In this document: one piece after another, positions 24,401 through 33,235 of the stretch
Numbering within the stretch: the stretch's first letter is position 1
How the letters are laid out: each line of letters opens with the position of its first letter
NCBI GenBank assembly: GCA_026398735.1
Contig: JAPLSH010000007.1
Location: 24,146 to 88,145 of the forward strand
Direction of reading: 5' to 3'
Length of the DNA stretch: 64,000 nucleotides
Source of the DNA: Pseudomonadota bacterium
Lineage (GTDB): Bacteria; Pseudomonadota; Gammaproteobacteria; Steroidobacterales; Steroidobacteraceae
Translations under genes and position numbers: made by a program
Notes under the pieces: model-generated
Database searches by the model: none
Seen by the model: the letters and a program-made list of their open reading frames with translations, nothing else
What the model was told of the DNA's origin: nothing

Positions 24401-27178
24401 ATGAGCCCAAATTTCCGCACTTGGCCCATGACGCCGGTCGCTCTGGCTGTATCGCTGCTTTGCTCTGGCGTTGCCGCAGCCCAACAAGCACCCGCCAGTG
24501 AATCTGTCGAAGAGGTGATTGTCACCGGCTTGCGGCCCATCGCTGAGTCCGAGGCAGCCGCACTGCGCGCGCAGAAGAACTCTTTCTCACTGGTCACCAT
24601 CGCCGCAGCAGATGGTGTGGGCCGGTTGCCAGACCAGAACATCGCGCAGGCCACCAGCCGTCTGCCAGGACTTGCCGTCGAGCGTGATCAGGGTCAAGCG
24701 CGCTATATCAGCATCCGCGGCGCTCCCAATTACTGGTCGACCCTGAGCTTCGACGGCGTCAATGTCGTCAGCCCCGAGGGCCGCGACGCGCGTTACGACG
24801 CAGTGCCATCAGCCATCGCCTCACAGATCGTCGTCTCCAAAGCCGTCACGCCCGACATGCCGGGCGAGACGGTGTCGGGCAACGTCAACATCATTACCCG
24901 CTCTGCCTTCGATCAGGCAGGTCGCAGCATTTCGGGCAAGGTCGGCTATGGCTCTGCGGAACTGGGCGATCGCCCGCAGTACGAAGGCTCGCTGGTGTTT
25001 TCAGACCGCTATTCCACTGCCAGCGGCGAGTGGGGCGTGGTCCTGTCAGGCTCGTACTTCCAGCGCGACATGGTCACCGACAATTTCGAGACGGACTATG
25101 AACGCGTAGCGCAGGACCAGCGTCCGGACGCGGCCACACGGTTCTGGGCCCATGAGGCAGAAAACAAACTGTATCGGCTGACCCGCAAGAACTGGTCTGG
25201 CTCAGGGCGTCTGGACTGGAGGCAGGGCGACAACGATGTGTCGTTGCGTTCCATCTATACGATCTTCACCGACGACGAAGCTCGCGATAACTTCCGCTTT
25301 GATCTGGACGACCGGCAGTCGGATCTGGTTGCCAACACTGCCGGCTGCACCATCGCCGCCAACCTGACGCCCACGACCTCCGGCTATGCCGACGTGTGCA
25401 TCGGCAACACGCCGCGCACAGGCACGGTCTATGGCATCGACATCCGCCAGCGCTCCACGCTGCGTGCATTCCGCCAGTCGATCTTCACCAACAGCCTGGA
25501 AGGCAAGCACGGCATGGCCAACGGCTGGAGCGTGAATTGGCTCGCCAATGTCACCGAGTCCAAGGACGATCGCTCTGTAGTGGGAGAGACCACCTGGGAC
25601 AGCCCCAGCACGCGCTCACTGCGGCCTACTGTGTCCTATGACTTCTCTGATCCGAATCGTTCGCGATTGATGCTCTACACCACACAACAGTTAGCCAGCC
25701 CGACCCGCTACCAGGCAGGCACGGCTGTGACAGCCATCGACACATTCAGCAAGCCGCTTGCGTCGCTGACGCTGCTGGATGCGGTGGACACCACGCGCGC
25801 CTACACCGGGCGACTGGTCGTTGCGCGCGAAACTTCACTGTGGGGCGCCGACGCTGTGCTCAAGGCCGGTGTGCAATTTGACCAGCGCACCAAGGTGGTC
25901 GACGAGAACAACATCGTTCTCAACACCGCAGCGCAGTTCACCGCAGTTGGCATAGCTACGGACTACAACCAGTTCTCGTTGGATAAGGCCTTCTTGGGCA
26001 AGATCCCGATGGACTACACGTTCCGCTATTTCGACACCGCCAAGATGCGCGCTGCAGCCAAGACGGCTGCAGGCCTATACACCTTTGCACCGGTGACCAG
26101 CAACATCTATGACGTACGCGAGCAGGTCTATGCCGGATATGTCATGGGCACGCTCAAGTACGGCTGGGGCTCGGTGGTCGGCGGCGTGCGCGTCGAGGAA
26201 CTGAAGAACCGCGGTATTGCGCTAGGTACCATCGGTACCAGCAGCAGCAACATCACCGCAGAGTCTTCGCGTCCATTGGTGTTCCCCAGCTTGCATCTGA
26301 ATTACGACATCGATGACTCACGCAAGCTGCGCCTGTCGTTTAACACGGGTGCGGCGCGGGCCGACTATGACCAGCTGCGTCCCAACGTCACCATCAACGA
26401 TTCCAACCAGTCGATCTCAGGCGGCAACCCAGCCGTTAAGCCCGAGCGCGCACAGGGTGTTGATGCTTACTTCGAGTGGTACATCCAGCCGCAGGGCTAC
26501 GTGATGGCCGGCCTGTTCTACAAGAGCGTCAGCGATGTGTTGTATCGGCAGACGCGTACCTTCGGTTCAGATGCACTCAATAGCAGCAGCATCGACCGCT
26601 CTTCCTATGCCTTCACTGGCATCACCAACGGTGGCGACGGACGCATCTATGGCGTTGAAGCAGCCATTCAGCAGCAACTGGAGCCTTGGGCGGCGCAGCT
26701 GGGGCTACCGGGTTGGATGGGCGGCTTTGGACTCAGCGCCAATGCCACCTACAACGATAGCGAGGCCACCAAGCCCGCCATCGGCGCCATACCCGAGCGC
26801 AAACTGCGTCTGCCAGGTACCTCGGACTTCATCTACAACCTGTCCGCCTATTACGAGAAGTATGGCTTCTCGGTGCGCTTGAGCTATCAGGCTCGCAGCG
26901 AATGGCTTGACGGCTATGCGGACGATCTGACCGATGGCGGTGACACCTACTGGGCCGCGGATGACGAACTGGACTTCTCTGCCCGCTATGCCTTCAACAA
27001 CAAGGTAGAGGTCTTTTTCGACGCCACCAACCTGCTCAACAAGCCGGGTCGCAGGTTCTCGGAGCCAGGCAACCTGCTGACCGCGACGGGCATTCCCACT
27101 GGATTCTCTGACAGCCAGACAATCGAGTGGGAGCGCTTTGGTCGTCGCATGGCAGGTGGTGTGCGAGTGAAGTTCTGA
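24401..27178 (+). CDS. TonB-dependent outer-membrane receptor linked to phytase
   Basis: The 925-aa protein has a signal peptide (VALAVSLLCSGVAAAQQ), a TonB box-like stretch (VEEVIVTG), a plug domain (RLPDQNIAQATSRLPGLAVER, ISIRGAPNYWSTLSFDGV, MPGETVSGNVNIITR) and a beta-barrel ending in GGVRVKF with a terminal Phe. It would import a substrate across the outer membrane using TonB/ExbBD energy. Its stop overlaps the phytase start (TGATG), so the two are translationally coupled. That pairing suggests uptake of phytate or its breakdown products, a link known for beta-propeller phytases; the exact ligand is inferred. Confidence 0.9.
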   Translation: MSPNFRTWPMTPVALAVSLLCSGVAAAQQAPASESVEEVIVTGLRPIAESEAAALRAQKNSFSLVTIAAADGVGRLPDQNIAQATSRLPGLAVERDQGQARYISIRGAPNYWSTLSFDGVNVVSPEGRDARYDAVPSAIASQIVVSKAVTPDMPGETVSGNVNIITRSAFDQAGRSISGKVGYGSAELGDRPQYEGSLVFSDRYSTASGEWGVVLSGSYFQRDMVTDNFETDYERVAQDQRPDAATRFWAHEAENKLYRLTRKNWSGSGRLDWRQGDNDVSLRSIYTIFTDDEARDNFRFDLDDRQSDLVANTAGCTIAANLTPTTSGYADVCIGNTPRTGTVYGIDIRQRSTLRAFRQSIFTNSLEGKHGMANGWSVNWLANVTESKDDRSVVGETTWDSPSTRSLRPTVSYDFSDPNRSRLMLYTTQQLASPTRYQAGTAVTAIDTFSKPLASLTLLDAVDTTRAYTGRLVVARETSLWGADAVLKAGVQFDQRTKVVDENNIVLNTAAQFTAVGIATDYNQFSLDKAFLGKIPMDYTFRYFDTAKMRAAAKTAAGLYTFAPVTSNIYDVREQVYAGYVMGTLKYGWGSVVGGVRVEELKNRGIALGTIGTSSSNITAESSRPLVFPSLHLNYDIDDSRKLRLSFNTGAARADYDQLRPNVTINDSNQSISGGNPAVKPERAQGVDAYFEWYIQPQGYVMAGLFYKSVSDVLYRQTRTFGSDALNSSSIDRSSYAFTGITNGGDGRIYGVEAAIQQQLEPWAAQLGLPGWMGGFGLSANATYNDSEATKPAIGAIPERKLRLPGTSDFIYNLSAYYEKYGFSVRLSYQARSEWLDGYADDLTDGGDTYWAADDELDFSARYAFNNKVEVFFDATNLLNKPGRRFSEPGNLLTATGIPTGFSDSQTIEWERFGRRMAGGVRVKF

Positions 27179-28209
27179 TGAGACGCTGGCTGCTACTGGT
27201 GACTGCCTTGGCATCGTCCGCCATGGCAGTACCACTGCCAACGGCAACCGTGGCAGCCAGAGGTCAGACAGTGCCGGTGGGTACGGCGGCGGACGATGCC
27301 GCCGATGATCCGGCGATCTGGTTCAACCGCCGTACGCCCTCGGCCAGCCTGATTGTCGCCACCGACAAGAAGGCAGGTCTTTATGTGTACGGCCTCGACG
27401 GACAGGTTCGACAGTTTGTACCTGCCGGCCGTGTGAACAACGTCGATCTGATCGACCAGGGCCGCCACGACGTGGTGGTGGTTGCCAGCGATCGCAATGA
27501 CCCCATGCAGGCGCGCCTGCGAATCTACAGACTCGATACTCGCCTTGGGCAACTGCAAGAGTTGGGCGTGGTCGACGCAGGACAGGGCGAGGCCTATGGC
27601 ATCTGTCTGTGGCAGGACAAGGGTAGGCTGCAGGCCTTTTCGGTACTCAAACACGGCGTAACGGTGCAGCTGCAACTGCGCCTGACTCGCAACGGTGTAT
27701 CGGCAACGCAGGTACGCCAGTTCACGCTAGCCACGCAGACCGAAGGCTGCGTCGTGGATGCACGCACTGCGACGCTGTACGTCGGCGAGGAAGATCGCGG
27801 TATTTGGGCGTTCAAACTCAACGCGGCCAACGACGCTGCTGCACCTACTCTAGTAGCGGCCACCGACGGCTCCACTCTGGTGGCTGATGTGGAAGGTTTG
27901 GCTTTGGCGCCACTGGGGCGCCGTCAGGGCTGGTTGGTGGCATCGAGTCAGGGCGATAACGCCTATGTCGTCTACCGTCTACCCGACATGACTGCGGCAG
28001 GCAGGTTTCGCATCAGCGGCGGATCCCTCGGCGGTACCGAAGAAACTGACGGAATCGAGCTGAAGCTGGGTAACTTCGGTCCCGGCTTCGAGCAGGGACT
28101 ACTGGTCATTCAGGATGGCGATAACGCGCCTGCAGCCCAGAACTTCAAGCTGGTGTCCTGGGGCGATGTGCTGCGAGCACTGAATCTGGAATCAACGGGA
28201 ATCAAGTAA
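27178..28209 (+). CDS. Beta-propeller 3-phytase
   Basis: The 343-aa protein releases phosphate from phytate in a calcium-dependent manner in known members. The signature near the mature N-terminus (ADDAADDPAIWFNRR, then LIVATDKKAGLYVYGLDG), GRVNNVDLI, QGEAYGICLW, EGCVVDARTATLYVGEED and the DVEGLAL/EETDGIEL acidic blades fit the family. A signal peptide is present (LLLVTALASSAMA). ATG 27178 shares one base with the stop of the TonB receptor gene; an open frame 17 codons longer is only the receptor's shadow. Its own stop overlaps the next start by one base, so receptor, phytase and phosphatase form an operon. Confidence 0.9.
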   Translation: MRRWLLLVTALASSAMAVPLPTATVAARGQTVPVGTAADDAADDPAIWFNRRTPSASLIVATDKKAGLYVYGLDGQVRQFVPAGRVNNVDLIDQGRHDVVVVASDRNDPMQARLRIYRLDTRLGQLQELGVVDAGQGEAYGICLWQDKGRLQAFSVLKHGVTVQLQLRLTRNGVSATQVRQFTLATQTEGCVVDARTATLYVGEEDRGIWAFKLNAANDAAAPTLVAATDGSTLVADVEGLALAPLGRRQGWLVASSQGDNAYVVYRLPDMTAAGRFRISGGSLGGTEETDGIELKLGNFGPGFEQGLLVIQDGDNAPAAQNFKLVSWGDVLRALNLESTGIK

Positions 28210-29579
28210 TGAGTCTGACGCGTCGGCGCTTCACGGGCCTTGCCCTGACCTCTATGGCCATGGGCTGTCTGGCTGCGGCGGTACGCGCCGCAGACCCACA
28301 GCAGTCACCACCGACAGCGCGAGGTTACGGACCGCTGCTTGCAGACCCCTTGGGACTGCTCGACCTGCCAGCCGGTTTTACCTATCGCGTAATTTCCACG
28401 GCCGGCGAACGCATGAGCGACGGCTTTGTGGTGCCGGATAATTTTGATGGCATGGGCTGTATAGCCTTGGGCAATGGTCAGCTTGCGCTAGTGCGCAACC
28501 ACGAGCTGGGACCGGCAGCGCTAGACAAAGGCCCCTCCGGCGGCGATGGCGCACTGCTGGCACGACTGGCAAAGCTGCCGGCCTTTGACCGCGACAACAG
28601 CGGCCGTGTCTTGCCCGGCGGTACCACCACGCTGGTCTATGACCCCAGCTCCGGGCGCGTGCAGTCGCAATGGCTGTCACTGAGTGGGACAGCGACCAAT
28701 TGCGCCGGCGGCACGACGCCTTGGGGCAGCTGGCTCAGCTGCGAAGAATCGGTAGTGGGGATGCCAGAGGTCGGGCGCCCTCACGGCTGGGTTTTTGAGG
28801 TGGCCGCCACCGCACAGAAACCAGCCGAGCCCATCGCTCTGCAGGGCTTGGGTCGCTTCCGACATGAGGCCGCCACCATCGACCCGGACACAGGGATTGC
28901 CTACCTCACCGAGGACCGTGAGGACAGTCTGCTGTACCGGTTCCTGCCCGAGCGGCCCGGCAATCTTGCTGCCGGTGGGCGACTGCAAGCACTGGCACTG
29001 GTCGATGGTCTGCGTGACAGCCGCAATTGGGTGGCTGCATATCAACGGCAGGGTGCCTGGAACACCGTTCGCTGGATAGACCTCGACGGCGTAGACAGTC
29101 CGCAGGACGATCTGCGGCTGCGCGGTGCCGAACAAGGCGCCCTGATCTTTGCGCGCGGCGAGGGTATCCACATGGGCCGGGATGCCAACGGGCAGCAAGA
29201 ACTTTATTTCTGCTGCACCTCGGGCGGTGCGGGGCGTTACGGCCAGGTGCAGCGTTTGCAACTGGGCGCAGCGGCTGGTGCCGATCGACTTCAACTATTC
29301 CTGGAGTCCACCGATCCACAGCGCTTTGACTACGGCGACAACATCACCGTAGCGCCTTGGGGCCATCTGGTCATCTGCGAGGACAGGACCGGAAAGAAGG
29401 TCAATCACCTGCGCGCTATCACACCCGCCGGTGCGCTCTACACGATCGCACGGCTCAACGCCGACACGGAGCTTGCCGGCGCTTGTTTCTCGCCAGACGG
29501 CACGACGATGTTCGTCAACGCCTATGCGCCCGGCCGTACCCTGGCCATCACCGGTCCGTGGCGCAGCGTCTTGGTATGA
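28209..29579 (+). CDS. PhoX-like (DUF839) secreted phosphatase
   Basis: The 456-aa protein begins with a twin-arginine-type signal (TRRRFTGLALTSMAMG), suggesting Tat export, as for PhoX alkaline phosphatases that fold with metal cofactors in the cytoplasm. It shows ALVRNHELGP, NCAGGTTPWGSWLSCEE (a DUF839 hallmark), GRFRHEAATIDPDTGIAYLTED, and EGIHMGR..ELYFCCTSGG. Its start overlaps the phytase stop by one base. Acting on phosphate esters released around phytate degradation is the likely role; the exact substrate range is unknown. The three genes together look like an organic-phosphate scavenging unit. Confidence 0.85.
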   Translation: MSLTRRRFTGLALTSMAMGCLAAAVRAADPQQSPPTARGYGPLLADPLGLLDLPAGFTYRVISTAGERMSDGFVVPDNFDGMGCIALGNGQLALVRNHELGPAALDKGPSGGDGALLARLAKLPAFDRDNSGRVLPGGTTTLVYDPSSGRVQSQWLSLSGTATNCAGGTTPWGSWLSCEESVVGMPEVGRPHGWVFEVAATAQKPAEPIALQGLGRFRHEAATIDPDTGIAYLTEDREDSLLYRFLPERPGNLAAGGRLQALALVDGLRDSRNWVAAYQRQGAWNTVRWIDLDGVDSPQDDLRLRGAEQGALIFARGEGIHMGRDANGQQELYFCCTSGGAGRYGQVQRLQLGAAAGADRLQLFLESTDPQRFDYGDNITVAPWGHLVICEDRTGKKVNHLRAITPAGALYTIARLNADTELAGACFSPDGTTMFVNAYAPGRTLAITGPWRSVLV

Positions 29580-29658
29580 GGCAGCGAAGCGCGACAAACA
29601 CCGACCTTTTGGCGTAGATTCCGCCCTCCTACAACCTAATTCGACAGGATTGCCTGCC

Positions 29659-30423
29659 ATGGCCACAACCCCGACCGCACCGCGTCAGCCGCTGTTCTAC
29701 GTTGATCCGCAGCCGCTGAACCTGCAGCAGCATCGCGAAATTCGCTTGAAGAACGGCAATTACGCCTTCACCAGCGAAGCGCTGGCCATGCCGGCCGTGT
29801 TTGGCGAATTCGCCGACCTGTCCCGCCACTATCCGGTGCTGTTCGCCGGTGGCGACGATGGCGGCCCGATCGCCCTGCTGGGCGTCGATGCCACCAACGT
29901 GTTTGTCACCGATGGCGTCTGGGCTGCAGACCACTACATTCCCGCCTATGTGCGTCGTCATCCTTTTGGTCTGATGGCGCTGACCCCGGACGCTAAGCCT
30001 GAGGAATATGCCTTGGCGTTAGACGTGGCCAGCCCGCGTGTGACCACCGATGCTACCGAGAGCATCGCGTTGTTCGAGGGCGAAGAGCCCAGCGCGTTTG
30101 TCAAAGAGATGCTGAACTTCTGCAGCGCCTACAGCGCCGACGCGTTGGTCACCATCGAGATGTGCCGGGCGCTGCGCGCCAAGGGCGTACTGGTGGACCG
30201 TCGTTTGGATGGCACGCTGCCCGACGGTCAGAAGATCGGCATCGATGGCTTCCAAGTGGTCGATGCGCAGAAGCTCACCGATCTGGATGCAGAGACCATC
30301 GTGGATTGGCACCGTCGCGGCTGGATGTCCGCATGCTTCTTCCACTTGGCGTCGATGCAGCGCGTGAGCGACCTGATGGGGCTGCGCGCCAAGATCAACG
30401 CGCCGATCAAGAATATCGGCTAA
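29659..30423 (+). CDS. SapC-family protein
   Basis: The 255-aa family (first 254 residues plus the final Gly) is named after SapC of the Campylobacter S-layer locus and is widespread in proteobacteria without a defined function. FYVDPQPLNLQQHREIRLKN, HYPVLFAGGDDGGPIALLGV, VWAADHYIPAYVRRHPFGL, TLPDGQKIGIDGFQVVDAQKL and the closing KINAPIKNI pattern are typical. No signal peptide is apparent. ATG 29659 is chosen because an upstream open frame simply shadows the previous gene. It follows the phosphatase gene by about 80 bp and may have its own promoter. Links to TonB-dependent uptake regulons are known in related groups. Confidence 0.88.
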   Translation: MATTPTAPRQPLFYVDPQPLNLQQHREIRLKNGNYAFTSEALAMPAVFGEFADLSRHYPVLFAGGDDGGPIALLGVDATNVFVTDGVWAADHYIPAYVRRHPFGLMALTPDAKPEEYALALDVASPRVTTDATESIALFEGEEPSAFVKEMLNFCSAYSADALVTIEMCRALRAKGVLVDRRLDGTLPDGQKIGIDGFQVVDAQKLTDLDAETIVDWHRRGWMSACFFHLASMQRVSDLMGLRAKINAPIKNIG

Positions 30424-30428
30424 TACCG

Positions 30429-30449
30429 CCGCAGGCGATCAGCCTGCGG
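30429..30449. terminator. Hairpin shared by convergent sapC-like gene and aspS
   Basis: CCGCAGGC (30429-30436) pairs with GCCTGCGG (30442-30449) around a 5-nt loop. The hairpin sits across the aspS stop codon between two convergent genes. No T-tract follows on either side, so its efficiency is uncertain. Confidence 0.4.
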
Positions 30450-32214
30450 TTGGCAGCTGCCGCACGCGGATGTTGAGTTCCTTCAGCTGACGCTCGCTCA
30501 CTTCGGTGGGCGCGTCAGTCATCGGGCAAGCCGCAGTCTGCGTCTTGGGGAAGGCAATCACGTCGCGGATGCTTTCTGCACCCGCCATCAGCATCACCAG
30601 ACGATCCAGCCCAAAGGCCAGGCCGCCATGCGGCGGTGCGCCGAACTTGAGCGCATCGAGCAGGAAGCCGAACTTCAGACGCGCTTCCTCAGGGGCAATG
30701 CCCAGCAGTGAGAACACCGCTGACTGCATGTCCTCACGGTGGATACGCACCGAACCGCCACCGACTTCCGATCCGTTGAGCACCATGTCGTAGGCCTTGG
30801 CCACGGCAGCGCCCGGATCAGCCGCCAATGCAGCCGGATCGTCGAGCTTGGGTGCAGTGAACGGATGGTGCATCGCGGCCCAGCGCTTCTCATCGCCATC
30901 CCACTCGAACATCGGGAAATCGACCACCCACAGCGGCCGCCAGCCCGGCTCGACCAATTTGAGGTCCTGACCGATCTTCAGACGCAACGCGCCCAGCGCA
31001 TCGCTGACCACCTTGGCGCTGTCTGCGCCGAAGAAGATCAGGTCGTTGTCCTGGGCACCGGTGCGCTCAAGGATGCCGGCCAGTGCGTCGTCGGACAGAA
31101 ACTTGGTGATGGGAGATTGCAGGCCATCGCGACCCTTGGCGCGCTCGTTGACCTTGATGTACGCCAGACCCTTGGCACCGTAACGGCCCACAAAGGCGGT
31201 GTAGTCGTCGATCTCTTTGCGACTCAGCGCAGCGCCACCTGGGGCACGCAGCGCCGCCACACGGCCACTGGGGCTGGCAGCCGGCGCCGAGAACACTTTG
31301 AAGTCACAGCCCGCCACCAGATCTGCCACATCGACCAGCTCCAGCGATACGCGCAGATCTGGCTTGTCTGAACCATAGCGACGCATCGCCTCGGCATAGC
31401 TCATGCGCGGCAACGGATTGGGCAAGGCGACGTCCATCACCTTGGCAAAGACATCACGGATCAGTCCTTCCATCAGCGCCATGATCTGGTCTTGCGACAG
31501 GAAGGACGTCTCGATATCCAGCTGGGTGAACTCGGGCTGGCGATCAGCACGCAGGTCTTCGTCACGGAAGCAGCGCACGATCTGGTAGTAACGGTCGAAG
31601 CCAGCAACCATAAGCAGTTGCTTAAAGATCTGCGGCGACTGCGGCAGCGCAAAGAACTTGCCGTGATGCGTGCGGCTGGGCACCAAGTAATCGCGCGCGC
31701 CCTCGGGCGTGGCCTTGGTGAGCATCGGCGTCTCGATATCGATAAAGCCGTTGTCATCCATGTAGCGGCGCATCGCACTGGTGACGCGATGACGCAGCCG
31801 CAGGCGCTGGTTCATTTCGTCGCGACGCAGATCCAGATAGCGATAGCGCAAGCGCACTTCTTCACTGACATGCTCGTCGAGCTGGAACGGCAGCGGCTCG
31901 CTGCGGTTGAGCACCACCAGCTTGCGCGCCAGCAGCTCGACACCGCCCGAGGCGATGTTGGCGTTGACGGTGCCGGCCGGGCGGGCGCGCACCAGCGCCT
32001 CGACGCTGATCACGTACTCGCTGCGCAGACGCTCGGCATCGGCAAACAACTGCGGCACGTCCGGGTCGAACACCACCTGTACCAGACCCTCGCGGTCGCG
32101 CAGGTCGACAAATATGACTCCGCCATGGTCGCGACGGCGATTCACCCAGCCGGCAAGCGTGACTTGCTGTCCGATGAGGGATTCGTCGACTTGGCCGCAA
32201 TAGTGGCTGCGCAT
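30439..32214 (-). CDS. aspS: Aspartyl-tRNA synthetase
   Basis: The 591-aa class II synthetase has the N-terminal OB-fold ([22 protein letters not shown]), the motif 2 region ([20 protein letters not shown]), the bacterial GAD insertion and the C-terminal motif 3 ([17 protein letters not shown]). The length matches bacterial-type AspRS. ATG 32214 is chosen because family members start with MRSHYCG; an ATG two codons upstream is the alternative. It is divergent from the RIO kinase gene. Whether the enzyme is discriminating or also charges tRNA-Asn was not determined. Confidence 0.97.
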   Translation of the reverse strand: MRSHYCGQVDESLIGQQVTLAGWVNRRRDHGGVIFVDLRDREGLVQVVFDPDVPQLFADAERLRSEYVISVEALVRARPAGTVNANIASGGVELLARKLVVLNRSEPLPFQLDEHVSEEVRLRYRYLDLRRDEMNQRLRLRHRVTSAMRRYMDDNGFIDIETPMLTKATPEGARDYLVPSRTHHGKFFALPQSPQIFKQLLMVAGFDRYYQIVRCFRDEDLRADRQPEFTQLDIETSFLSQDQIMALMEGLIRDVFAKVMDVALPNPLPRMSYAEAMRRYGSDKPDLRVSLELVDVADLVAGCDFKVFSAPAASPSGRVAALRAPGGAALSRKEIDDYTAFVGRYGAKGLAYIKVNERAKGRDGLQSPITKFLSDDALAGILERTGAQDNDLIFFGADSAKVVSDALGALRLKIGQDLKLVEPGWRPLWVVDFPMFEWDGDEKRWAAMHHPFTAPKLDDPAALAADPGAAVAKAYDMVLNGSEVGGGSVRIHREDMQSAVFSLLGIAPEEARLKFGFLLDALKFGAPPHGGLAFGLDRLVMLMAGAESIRDVIAFPKTQTAACPMTDAPTEVSERQLKELNIRVRQLPTAG

Positions 32215-32341
32215 GGGCATGGGCTCGTTGGGTAAGGCCGCAGGATGTTACGGAGCCCCTCCAAGCGGCGCAACCGCCGCAGCGTCGGCCCCCCTATACT
32301 GCCGCCCGCCCCACTCCCGGGGCAGCCACAGCAGCCCCCAT

Positions 32342-33199
32342 TTGAAGACTCCCCGCGAACTGCAACCCCTGATGGACGACGGCATCATCGACAGCGTGCT
32401 GCGGCGCCTCAAGAGCGGCAAAGAGGCCACCGTCTATCTGGTGGACTGCGGTGGACAGGTGCGCTGTGCCAAGGTCTACAAGGACAGTCAGCAACGCGGC
32501 TTCCACAAGCTGGCCGAATACCAGGAAGGCCGTACCGTGCGCGGCAGCCGTGATGCCCGCGCCGTAGGCAAAGGCGGCAAGCATGGCCGCAGCGTGCAGG
32601 AAGCGCACTGGAAGAACGCCGAGGTCGAGGCACTGTACCGGCTGTCACGCGCCGGCGTGCGCGTACCGGAACCTTACGGCGTGTTTGACGGCGTGCTGCT
32701 GATGGAACTGCTGCGCGATGCAGAAGGCAACCCGGCACCGCGGCTCAACGATGTCACGTTGACCTATGAGCAGGCTATGGCTTGGCATGCGTTCATGATT
32801 CAACAAGTGGTGTTGATGCTGTGCGCCGGGTTAATCCATGGTGATCTGTCAGAGTTCAACGTGCTGGTGGATGCCGGTGGACCGGTGATTATCGATCTGC
32901 CACAAGCGGTGGACTCCGCGGCCAACAACAATGCCTTCCGGCTGTTTGAGCGCGACGTGGACAACCTGCGCGAGACCTTTGGCCGCGCCGCACCAGAGCT
33001 GCTGACCACTCACTATGCACACGAGATCTGGCAGCACTATCAAGCCGGCACGCTGACGCCCGAGACACGGCTGACCGGTGAGTTTGTATTTGATGAGACG
33101 GTGCCGGATGTGGCCGGCGTGCTGCAGCACATCGAAGACGAGCGCCAGGAAATGCTGGATCGCTTAGAGCGTATCGCAAACGCAGAGGCCGGCGATTAG
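32342..33199 (+). CDS. RIO-type serine protein kinase
   Basis: The protein (285 aa from TTG 32342) has a RIO1-like kinase fold: KSGKEATVYLVDCGG..RCAKVYKD as the nucleotide loop and catalytic Lys, IHGDLSEFNVLV as the catalytic loop with Asp and Asn, and VIIDLPQAVD as the metal-binding loop. Start choice is uncertain: TTG 32342 gives the family-like N-terminus LKTPRELQPLMDDGIID, while ATG 32372 would remove the first ten residues. Bacterial RIO kinases are soluble and have been tied to stress and motility phenotypes in pseudomonads, but targets are unclear. The gene is divergent from aspS. Confidence 0.88.
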   Translation: MKTPRELQPLMDDGIIDSVLRRLKSGKEATVYLVDCGGQVRCAKVYKDSQQRGFHKLAEYQEGRTVRGSRDARAVGKGGKHGRSVQEAHWKNAEVEALYRLSRAGVRVPEPYGVFDGVLLMELLRDAEGNPAPRLNDVTLTYEQAMAWHAFMIQQVVLMLCAGLIHGDLSEFNVLVDAGGPVIIDLPQAVDSAANNNAFRLFERDVDNLRETFGRAAPELLTTHYAHEIWQHYQAGTLTPETRLTGEFVFDETVPDVAGVLQHIEDERQEMLDRLERIANAEAGD

Positions 33200-33208
33200 C
33201 CGGCCTCT
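33184..33208. terminator. Strong hairpin between the RIO kinase gene and a convergent TonB receptor gene
   Basis: AGAGGCCGGC (33184-33193) and GCCGGCCTCT (33199-33208) form a perfect 10-bp stem with a 5-nt loop that contains part of the kinase stop codon. GC-rich and placed between convergent genes, it is a likely bidirectional terminator although the T-tract is poor. Confidence 0.55.
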
Positions 33209-33235
33209 GGTGCTTGTTAGGCAATCAACCCTGGA

